From Turnera subulata (lineage: Eukaryota; Streptophyta; Magnoliopsida; Malpighiales; Passifloraceae): a DNA stretch of 64,000 nt. A program made the translations under genes and the position numbers. The number at the start of each line of letters is the position of its first letter. Position 1 is the stretch's first letter. This document shows, piece after piece, positions 10,671-19,373 of the stretch. Location of the stretch: contig JAKUCV010005648.1 of assembly GCA_028386065.3 (NCBI GenBank), positions 2,345-66,344 on the forward strand. The letters run 5' to 3'. The notes under the pieces are model-generated. The model was not told the DNA's origin. It made no database searches and saw nothing but the letters and a program-made list of their open reading frames with translations.

Positions 10671-13637
10671 TGAAGCGCCCTGACCCGTATTTACCGTATA
10701 TAATAAACACGTGCCCGAACTGTAACGAGCCAATCAAACAAAGTAACTCGGGCTCAACAGCCCAAATCAAATTTATGAAAGTGGCCCTTCGGCCCAAAAA
10801 CAACTACACGTCACCCGAACCCCGGGGACATCAAATGATATAATCGGCCTAATGGCCCAGCAATAGCAATAATCAGCACAGCGGAAGACTTAATAAATCA
10901 CAAAGACACTATATGCGATACTGATGCAAACTAATGGATCCGAGTCCTGTCCAAGGGATAACGCCGCAGCCTGTCTGGAATGCAACATACCTGAACCACA
11001 AATAACTCAACCTACTGGATGAAAGCCCGCAGGTGAGGGGTGAGTCCGAAGTACCCACAAACCATGGATAGACGATCAATATACAACACTATAAATTACT
11101 CAAAGTCGAAAACAAGCATAACAGCCAAAATACACCAAACCAAAAGACTTGACCCAAAACTGGTCCAAGACCAAAAAGACTTAAACAAAATCCAATTTCC
11201 AATTTTATCTTTCCGGGCCCCGTCACGGATAAGCTAGGGGTCAGACATGGTTCTCAACATATTTCGGGTGCCAGACCAAACCATGAGAGCCCAGGGATCG
11301 ACATCCTAAAATAGTAATCAAGGGATAGACATCCCAAATATAATCACGGGACAGACATCCCAAGCATAGACATGCTTATCACAAGTAACCCAGGTCATGG
11401 CCACCACAAAACAGTCTTAAACGATCGAGTCGTACCACTACTTACCACGTGACGATTATATTATCATCATTCAAAACCAAATCACAGGGATCAACATCCC
11501 TAACCAAATTACCGGGATAGACATTCCATCCAAAACCGAGGATCGACATCCTTATCACAAATTATTAATTAATCCACTATTCTTATACCCAATGACACGA
11601 AAATAAATATCCAAAACTCAATGCACGGGGATAAACATCCCAAAACCAAATCAAGGTACTGGGATAAACATCCCGAATCAAACCACAACAAATGCAACAA
11701 TCAGCAGTGCAACAATCATCATACACAACAACCGAGTAATACAGGCACATATTGAAGGAAATCCATCCTCACCTTGGCCTGTTACTTAACTCTGAAGATA
11801 GCACAATACCAACTCCTATATAACAAATAAAAAATGCACACATAAGATGCACATAATCGGTATGCCATGATGCTATACTGCAAAATAAGTATAACACCAT
11901 CCCGGTTACATATCTTTTATTATTATCCTTTACCGAAAATAATACATCGTATGTATATCCGGTTATTATTCCGGTATCATACTTAAATAAAATTTTTTTT
12001 TTCAAAAATTATTTCATAAAGTAATTATACTTTTCCAAAATATTATTTACCATAATTTTCTAGAAATTATAACATATATATATAATTTCCAAAATATTAA
12101 TCCAAGATATTTTTCTAGCAACATAATTATATATATGTCACTTATTTTAGAAAATATAATCCTTTATCAAAAATATATATGAACATAATCATATGCTATT
12201 TATATACTTTTCCAGAAAATATGTACTCATAAAAGCTTATTCTGAAAATAATTACAAATTACTAGATATACATTTTTATTTTCTATAGACAAATTACATT
12301 CCAAAAAAATTATATATCAACATGAGTATATACTTTTCATAAATATTAATTATGTATACTATATATATATATATTTTTCCAAAAGTATTTCTATAATTTA
12401 TTTTCCAAAATTATCCATATGTATATATCAGATCTTATTTTTATCAATTATTTTATTATTTAAAAAAAACGGATTGGGCCCGAACAGTACTGGCCCAACC
12501 CACTGCAGAGGCCAGCCCAGGCCCCAAGCAGGAGCCCAAGGACAGGCCCGCACAGCAGGCCCAGCGCACAGCTCACGGCCCAGCAAGCCAAAACCCAAAC
12601 CAAAACCATATCTTCACAGCCAGCCCATCCACTCAACCGGGTCAACCCGCGACCCATACCACACATCCGGGTCGTCAACACCAGCGGGCTCACCTTAGTG
12701 CAAACATGACGGCGTGGCGTTGGGCTAGCGAGCGCGAGCGGCGGGGACGGAGGCGACTGCAGGCACGAGCGGCGTGAGGAAAGGAAGGCGCGGCGGTCTC
12801 GAAAGAGGAGAAGCGAGGCGGGTCTGCTCGGATCGTCGCGTCGTGGCTTGGCTCCTCCCCGGCGGTTGCTGCAGATCGGGGCAGTGTCGTCGCAAGGAAG
12901 AAGGAGGAAGGCGGCAGCTCCGCATCCTGCGGCGACAGCGAGCGAGAGCACGAAGCAGCGGTGGATCGACGTGAGGCGAGGATGGCAGCGGTTGCGAGCA
13001 GAGCAGGGCGGCGGCGCGGTGGCAGTAGGTTGCTGCAAGCGGTCGCCTCGTCTGGACCATGGGGCTGCGGTGGTGTGTGGTCTGCGCGTGGTGGTTTGTG
13101 GTTGGACGCGGGTTGTGGGTGCAAGGAGAAGAGAAGAAGCGTGGGTTGTGTGGCGTTGTGGTGGTGGCTCGTAGAAGAGAAGAGGAGCGGCAGGTGGTGG
13201 TGGAGGCGAGGTCGGGTGGCTGGTGGTGTTTGTTTGTTTGAGTTGTAGGACATAAAGGTTTATCAGGCAGGAAAAAGCTGGGTGCACGGGCGACACAGAA
13301 GAAAGGCAAGGCACGGGCCAAACAGGAAAAGCAGGCGCAACCTTGCATAATTGAGCCCCAATTATGCAGGCGTGTGCAGTCCGGACCAGAAACAACTGAT
13401 ATACCCCCATAGTTATTTTCCGGTGTGATTTTTCTGAGGATTCCGGGACCCGAAAAATACCAACTTAGGTCCGAAAAATCCACGGAAAAATCCCAAGCGC
13501 GGGAACAGACTCGGTTACGAAAAACGATGCTCGATTTACCTTGAATTAATTACCCAGGATTAATTCTTTTGGTAAATCACTGTAAAAAGACTTTTACAGT
13601 CCCGGTAAAAATCCAAATTTTTACCCGGGCTATTACT
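10671..13637 (-). repeat. 3' LTR of Tekay-like element
   Basis: Begins TGAAGCGCCC on the plus strand (minus-strand end GGGCGCTTCA) and ends at GGGCTATTAC. It aligns along its length with 16316-19368. Three zones are visible: a GGGAT...ATCCC inverted-repeat array (11294-11674), an AT-rich zone with a (TA)n run (about 11940-12470), and a GC- and CpG-rich zone (12475-13340). ORFs of up to 316 codons on the minus strand in the GC-rich zone are low-complexity Pro/Ser/Arg/Thr translations and are not called genes. Confidence 0.9.
11294..11674. repeat. GGGATnnACATCCC inverted-repeat array, LTR copy 1
   Basis: About nine short inverted repeats of the form GGGAT-N-ATCCC occur: near 11294, 11322, 11348, 11487, 11514, 11538, 11627 and 11661, plus AAGCATAGACATGCTT near 11361. 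Each can form a 4-5-bp stem around a 4-nt core. The set is conserved in position in the other LTR. Confidence 0.8.
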
Positions 13638-13680
13638 GTCTACCCACCTTAGAAAGAATTTCGTCCCCAAAATTCCTTGT
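13638..13680 (-). other. Polypurine tract region of Tekay-like element
   Basis: On the minus strand this reads TTTTGGGGACGAAATTC, then AAGGTGGGTAGACAG directly before the LTR start. This arrangement is typical for plus-strand priming in Del/Tekay retrotransposons. Confidence 0.7.
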
Positions 13681-13782
13681 CTTATCCGTGGGTCCTACCA
13701 CGATAAGCTTCTGGCACACTCTGCCAGGTGTCCAAACTCAACGCGAGATACCGCTTATACCCTTAAGCGACATCTCATCCTC

Positions 13783-13789
13783 TATAAAA
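13783..13789 (+). promoter_or_regulatory. TATA box, antisense to the host retrotransposon
   Basis: TCTATAAAACGG sits about 41 bp upstream of the ATG at 13824, leaving room for a start site and a short ACACACAG-containing leader. The ATG context (CAGCCATGG) is good for plants. The promoter reads on the plus strand, opposite to the retrotransposon. Confidence 0.5.
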
Positions 13790-13823
13790 CGGAACCTCAT
13801 GACTGGCAAACTCACACACAGCC

Positions 13824-14201
13824 ATGGACTCTCCACTGAGAACAAGAACCACCTCTGACTCCGAGGATATCAGCTGCATCGGTGGTACTGCTTTCCCGAC
13901 AAGCTCCGATGAAGAACCTCCCAAGAAGCGGTTCAAGACAGACACCATCAGTCTGAAGGAAGGCGTGGTGGTCTCCCCAAGACAGCGAAAGAAGCGTGCC
14001 AACACGAAAGCTGATGACCGGAAGGGCAAAGCAACGGCTGAAAGCAGCACTCCACTACAGACACTATCGCAGCTGAACGACTCACTAAGGAAGGTCAGCT
14101 CGGCGGTGATGCAGATAGAACTGGCGTGCGCGAAGCTCTTTCCTTATGTGAAAAACATCCAAAAACTTGTAAAAGACCTAGAGAAGCATGCAACTCAATA
14201 G
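13824..14201 (+). CDS. Antisense ORF in Tekay-like element, unknown product (125 aa)
   Basis: An uninterrupted 125-codon ORF begins ATGGACTCTCC behind a plausible TATA box. The N-terminal part is acidic and Ser/Thr-rich (SDEEPPKKRFKTD). Next is a basic nuclear-localisation-like segment (PRQRKKRANTKADDRKGKA, about residues 52-70). The C-terminal third is probably helical (LSQLNDSLRKVSSAVMQIEL, then LFPYVKNIQKLVKDLEKH). I recognise no family. It lies next to the element's 3' LTR in antisense orientation, where some plant gypsy elements carry extra antisense ORFs. It could be a small nuclear or nucleic-acid-binding protein, or the start of a captured gene. Codon use is GC-richer than its surroundings, which favours real coding history. 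Confidence 0.5.
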   Translation: MDSPLRTRTTSDSEDISCIGGTAFPTSSDEEPPKKRFKTDTISLKEGVVVSPRQRKKRANTKADDRKGKATAESSTPLQTLSQLNDSLRKVSSAVMQIELACAKLFPYVKNIQKLVKDLEKHATQ

Positions 14202-15060
14202 AGTACCTCTTCTCCGTATTGTAAAATTGTTATGAAGAAGTAAAATAAAATGACTTTTCTTTAGAACAAATTTCTTGTTAAGATATGTAAACTCATGTTC
14301 AACAGAAAAGCAAAATATTTAAAAGCAAAACAAAACCATCAAGAAGGAAAAATAAAATCATAATATAAGATGTTAAAAACAGAACCGATAAAAGGAAGTA
14401 AAACCAACATAAAGAAGTTAAAACAAAACAAAACTCGTTTAATAAAACAAAAACATAAAGAACTTAAAACAAAACATGTTTTCATGATCGGCGCTCTTAT
14501 CGGACGTAAACATCCTTGATCCCGAGAAACGTGACATGCACAGCTAACGGTGACGTCGGTTTCCTTCGTCAAAAAGACATAGGTTAACTCGCAAGGCGAC
14601 GATGACGTCACGAGCACGTCCTGTGTCCCTCGAAAGAAACGACATCCTCTTGTTCACAAATTCCGCATGAGCAAAAAACGTCTGTCAAGTCTCGTATCCC
14701 TCCATGATGTCCGAACAGGTGTAAGCTTGTCGCATATGCACTCTATTCGAGGTATGGTCCCATCAGTCTAGCCACAACGGTCACGAATGCATGTGATAAA
14801 AGATGTAGAAAATGTAGAAAAGAACCATAAAAAGAAACGCCAAGGTAGCCAGGGCGATATAAAATCGTGAGATGGAAAAGAGCTGAAAAATACTTGCGTT
14901 TGTAGCCCTAAAAACATGTAAAGTAACGAAGCAAAATTTCAACCATGGCAAAATTTTCAAAAAGCAAAATCCAATCAACGACGAAATTTTCAAAAAGCAA
15001 AACCTCGAAGATCGGTGATGGTTTAAGGTGAAAAGAATCTACTTTTCCTATCACCGGAAA
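14202..15060 (+). other. Non-coding A-rich spacer in Tekay-like element
   Basis: Begins as a plausible 3' UTR (AAGTAAAATAAAATGAC near 14240). It continues as A-rich repeats such as AAAACAAAAC and AAAAAGCAAAA, with a GC-richer patch (14490-14780) containing GACGTC-like and CGATGACGTCA motifs. No supported ORF. Confidence 0.5.
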
Positions 15061-15212
15061 ATATTTTTTTTATTTTTTTATTTTCTTTTTCTTTTCTTTA
15101 CCTTATTTTCTTTTCTTTTTTTTTTTGCTTCCTTCTCTTTCTCTCTTTTTTTCTTTTTTTTTTTCATTTTCTTACTTTTTTATTTTTTTCTTTTCTTTTT
15201 CTTTTTATTTTT
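15061..15212. repeat. Polypyrimidine (T-rich) tract
   Basis: About 150 bases of almost pure T with C interruptions on the plus strand, ending in ATTTTTACAG just before 15217. That looks like an extended polypyrimidine tract with a splice-acceptor-like CAG. The Phe-rich ORF across it is spurious. Confidence 0.85.
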
Positions 15213-15376
15213 ACAGGGACAGGTGGGGTCTATACTTTGAAAAACAGGCAAACATTTTTCTGTAAAAGGCAAAACAACGGAAAGCAAAAACCACAAAGCA
15301 TCTTAAAGCAAACAAGACGCTAAGGCAAAAGAAACCACAACGTTGAGAAAACGAAACTCCACGCGTCCAAAACACG

Positions 15377-15712
15377 ATGCCTGCTCCATCATCCGTCTTC
15401 TTCGTTGAAGGTGCCTCCCTAGGCAGGAGAAACCGGCTGGCCTACAGCATGATCAAGGAGCGTCCAGAGGAACTACCAAACGAGCTCGGCAGGATGCCCC
15501 GTCTGGTCTTCGTCGACGAACTCTACTCGTCGAGGTTCTTCGTCACTCCCATGGAAGAGACGTTCTTCCTAGAGGACCAAGGCACCCTGAGGACTTCCTT
15601 CTACGGCTCGACCGATTCCGTCATGTTTTTCATCTCTGAAAGACTTCAGGAATTCAACCTAGAGCCCCTTGCCATTTCCTGGACCAAGGCACCTACTACC
15701 AGCTCTCGATGA
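15377..15712 (+). CDS. ORF of unknown function in Tekay-like element (111 aa)
   Basis: An open frame runs from ATGCCTGCTCC to TGA with even, GC-rich codon use. It contains NRLAYSMIKERPEELPNEL and RLVFVDELYSSRFFVTPMEE and looks like a globular protein fragment. I recognise no family. Its stop overlaps the ATG of the next frame (ATGA at 15709-15712). It lies directly upstream of a LINE-type endonuclease fragment, so it may be the pre-endonuclease part of a captured non-LTR element or gene. A LINE ORF1 would normally show a CCHC knuckle, and none is seen. Confidence 0.4.
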   Translation: MPAPSSVFFVEGASLGRRNRLAYSMIKERPEELPNELGRMPRLVFVDELYSSRFFVTPMEETFFLEDQGTLRTSFYGSTDSVMFFISERLQEFNLEPLAISWTKAPTTSSR

Positions 15713-16074
15713 CTGCCCAGAGCATGCCCAGAGTGACTCGATTGCCCGCAACTTGGCCCAAGGCCCGACTTCTGGTGTGGAACTGCAGAGGAATCGGTAG
15801 GCGTTCCCAGGAGTTCTTGCGTACCCTGAGGGACCTGAAGAACCAGTACAAACCCAACATGGTTCTTCTCACGGAGACCTAGTGGCAACCTGAAGATGAT
15901 CACGGTATCATCCCACATCGGTTCCCTCCAGCAAACCGGTTCGAGCTTCCTGGCCAAAACAACACGGGCGACATGTGGTTCTCGTGGAACGACAGCATCA
16001 GGGTGAACATTAACAATGACCCCAACAGCTTCAGGGTCAATGTTGTACCAAAGGAGATGAATGTTTTTTTTTAA
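15709..16074 (+). pseudogene. LINE-type endonuclease fragment (EEP fold), one internal stop
   Basis: This frame overlaps the preceding ORF by ATGA. It encodes ARLLVWNCRGIG and then FLRTLRDLKNQYKPNMVLLTET, matching the first strand and helix of the apurinic-like endonuclease of plant L1-type LINEs, with the catalytic Asn in WNCRG and Glu in TET. A TAG follows at 15880-15882. The frame then continues with MWFSWNDSIRVNINNDPNSF, like the later 'GGLWVLW' endonuclease strand. It ends at 16072-16074 in a T run. The rest of the endonuclease and the RT are missing. It lies antisense inside the Tekay-like element, next to that element's primer-binding site. Confidence 0.65.
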
Positions 16075-16315
16075 TATTATCAATGTAATAATAATAATAT
16101 TAGTAATATTAATAATATTTATGTTTCTGCATATTTATGGCATCAATTACCTCTTACGTGTATGTTCTGTGGCAAGCTGGCGTCCCTCGACTGGATCCAT
16201 CATGTACTAACTAAATGATATAAAATAATAACAAATAGAGCGAACTATGCAAACAAGAACAACAAACACACAAGGACTACCCAACAAGACCTAACGCCCG
16301 CTCTGCTACAAAAAA
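16075..16315 (-). other. 5' leader and primer-binding site of Tekay-like element
   Basis: AT-rich leader on the minus strand. The segment next to the LTR reads TTGTAGCAGAGCGGG (plus-strand 16297-16311), close to the initiator-tRNA-Met-type primer-binding consensus, separated from the LTR by a few T. Confidence 0.6.
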
Positions 16316-19300
16316 TGAAGCGCCCCGACCAGTATTTACCGTATATAGTAAACATGTGCCGGAACTGTAACGACCCATTCAAACAAAGCCTAGCATATAG
16401 TGTATACATCAGTAACTCGGGCTCAACAGCCCAAATCAAAATTATGAAAGTGGCCCTTCGGCCCAACAACAACTACACGTCACCCGAACCCCGGGGACAT
16501 CAAATGATATAATCGGCTCAATGGCCCAGCAATAGCAATAATCAGCACAGTAGAAGACTTAATAACTCACAAAGACACTGTATGCGACACTGATGCAAAC
16601 TAATGGATCCGAGTCCTGTCCAAGGGATAACGCCGCAGCCTGTCTGGAATGCAACATACCTGAACCACAAATAACTCAACCTACGGGATGAAAGCCCGCA
16701 GGTGAGGGGTGAGTCCGAAGTGCCCACCAACCATGGATAGACGATCAATATGCAACACTATAAATTACTCAAAGTCAAAAACAAGCATAACAGCCAAAAT
16801 ACACCAAACCAAAAGACGCGACCCAAAACTAGTCCAAAACCAAAAAGACTTAAACAAAATCCAATTTCCAATTTTATCTTCCCGGGCGCCGTCACGGATA
16901 AGCTTGGGGTCAGACCTGGTTCTCAACATATTTCGGGTGCCAGACCAAACTAAGAGAGCCCAGGGATCGACATCCCAAAATAGTAACCCAGGGATAGACA
17001 TCCCAAATATAATCACAGGATAGACATCCCAAGCATAGACATGCTTATCACAAGTAACCCAGGTCATGACCAACACAAAACAGTCTTAAACCATCGAGTC
17101 GTACCACTACTTACCACGTGACGATTATATTATCATCATTCAAAACCAAATCACAGGGATCAACATCCCTAACCAAAATACAGGGATAGACATGCCATCC
17201 AAAACCGAGGATTGACATCCTTATCACAAATTATTAATTAATCCATTATTCTTATGCCCAAAGACACGAAAATAAATATCCAAAACTCAATGCACGGGGA
17301 TAAACATCCCAAAACCAAATCAAGGTACTTGGATAAACATCCCGAATCAAACCACAGCAAATGCAACAATCAACAGTGCAACAATCATCATACACAACAA
17401 CCGAGTAATACAGGTACATATTAAAGAAAATCCATCCTCACCTTGCCTTGTACTTAACTCTGAAGATCCTTAACCGGTTCCAAGGCCGGTTCCACAGGAG
17501 AACAGCTCGATACCAACTCCTATATAACAAATAACAAATGCACACATAAGATGCACATAATCGGTATGCCATGATGCTATACTGCAAAATAATTATAACA
17601 TCATCCCGGTTACATATCTTTTATTATTATCCTTTACCGAAAATAATACATCGTATGTATATCCGGTTATTATTCCGGTATCATACTAAAATGAAAAGTT
17701 TTTTTTTCAAAAATTTTTTCATAAAATAATTATACTTTTCCGAAATATTAATTACAATAATTTTCTAGAAATTATAACATATATATATAATTTCCAAAAT
17801 TTTAATCCAAGATATTTTTCTAGCAACATAATTATATATATGTCACTTATTTTAGAAAATATAAACCTTTTTCAAAAATATATATGAAGATAATCATATG
17901 CTATTTATATACTTTTCCAGAAAATATGCACTCACAAAAGCTTCTTCTGAAAATATTTACAAATTACTAGATATATATTTTTGTTGTTTATAGACAAATT
18001 ACATTCCAAAACAATTATATATCAACATGAGTATATACTTTTCATAAATATTATTTATGTATACTATATATATATATATATATTTTCAAAAGTATTTGTA
18101 TAAATTATTTTCCAAAATTATCCATATGTATAAATCAGATCTTATTTTTATCAATTATTTTATTATTTTTTTAAAAAAAAATGGACTGGGCCCGAACAGT
18201 ACTGGCCCAACCCACTACACAAACCAGCCCAGGCCCCAAGCAGGAGCCCAAGGACAAGCCCGCACAGCAGGCCCAGCGCACAGCCCACGACCCAGCAAGC
18301 CAAAACCCAAACCAAAACCCATATCTTCACAGCCAGCCCATCCACTCAACCGGGTCATCCCGCGACCCATACCACACATCCGGGTCGTCAGCACCAGCGG
18401 GCTCACCTTGGTGCAGACATGATGGCGCGGCGTTGGGCTAGCAAGGACGGAGGCCACTGCAGGGACGAGCGGCGGGGACGGAGGCGACTGCAGGGACGAG
18501 CGGCGTGAGGAAAGGAAGGCGCGGCGGTCTCGAAGGAGGAGGAGCGAGGCGGGTCTGCTCGGATCCTCGCGTCGTGGCTTGGCTCCTCCCCGGCGGTTGC
18601 TACAGATCGGGGCGGTGTCGTCGCAAGGAAGAAGGAGGAAGGCGGCAGCTCCGCGTCCTGCAGCGACGACGAGCGAGAGCACGAAGCATCGGTGGATCGA
18701 CGTGAGGCGAAGACGGCAGCGGTTGCGAGCAGAGCAGGGCGGCGGTACGATGGCAGCAGGTTGCAGCAAGCGGTCGCCTCGTCTGGACCGTGGCGCGGTG
18801 GTGGTGTGTGGTCTGCGCGTGGTGGTTTGTGGTTGGACGCGGGTTGTGGGTGCAAGGAGAAGAGAAGAAGCGTGGGTTGTGTGGCGTTGTGGTGGTGGCT
18901 CGTAAAAGAGGAGAGGAGGAGCAGGTGGTGGTGGAAGCGAGGTCGGGTGGCTGGTGGTGTTTGTTTGTTTGAGTTGCAGGAGAGAAAGGTTTATCAGGCA
19001 GGAAAAAGCTGGGTGCACGGGCGACATAGAAGAAAGGTAAGGCATGGGCCAAACAGGAAAAGCAGGCGACAACCCTGCATAATTGAGCCCCAATTATGCA
19101 GGCGTGTCCAGTCCGGACCAGAAACAACTAATATGCCCCCACAATTATTTTCCGTTGTGATTTTTCTGAGGATTCCGGGACCCAAAAATACCAACTTAGG
19201 TCCGAAAAATCCACGGAAAAATCCCGAGCATGGGAAAAGACTCGGTTACGAAAAACGATGCTCGATTTACTATGAATTAATTACCCAAGATTAATTCTTT

Positions 19301-19368
19301 CGGTAAATCACTGTAAAAAGACTTTTACAGTCCCAGTAAAAATCTAAATTTTTTCCTGGGCTGTTATA
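16316..19368 (-). repeat. 5' LTR of Tekay-like element
   Basis: Begins TGAAGCGCCC on the plus strand and ends GGGCTGTTATA. It aligns with 10671-13637 throughout. It differs by small indels, including an extra ~40-bp repeat of a 'GACGGAGGCGACTGCAGG' unit near 18445-18500 and an extra GGCCGGTTCC-containing segment near 17470-17505. The same AT-rich to CpG-rich division recurs (CpG-rich 18185-19110). Confidence 0.9.
16963..17343. repeat. GGGATnnACATCCC inverted-repeat array, LTR copy 2
   Basis: Counterpart of the array at 11294-11674. Members include GGGATCGACATCCC (16963) and GGGATAGACATCCC (about 16990), and the array ends near 17343. Some members have diverged from copy 1 while most keep both arms. 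Confidence 0.8.
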
Positions 19369-19373
19369 TTTTT

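Larger units (their letters stand above)
10671..19368 (-). mobile_element. Non-autonomous Tekay/Del-like Ty3/gypsy element
   Basis: Two direct LTRs of about 3 kb (10671-13637 and 16316-19368) flank a 2.7-kb interior. The 5-bp target duplication is TTTTT (10666-10670 and 19369-19373). On the minus strand the 5' LTR is the right-hand one. Next to it is a primer-binding-site-like TTGTAGCAGAGCGGG (plus-strand 16297-16311). A GGGGACGAAATTC...AAGGTGGGTAGACAG stretch (plus-strand 13638-13675) precedes the 3' LTR, as is typical of Del/Tekay elements. The interior has no gag, protease, RT or integrase, so this is a LARD-like derivative. Instead it carries plus-strand (antisense) ORFs. The target duplication is low-complexity, but both ends and their orientation agree. 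Confidence 0.85.

Noticed and set aside
12460..13410. 316-codon minus-strand ORF, with a 292-codon counterpart at 18215-19093
   Set aside because: It lies in the GC-rich LTR zone, is low-complexity Pro/Ser/Arg/Thr, and its similarity to the counterpart follows from LTR identity. No domain is recognised.
15028..15240. Phe/Leu-rich ORF resembling a transmembrane protein
   Set aside because: It translates a T-rich polypyrimidine tract.
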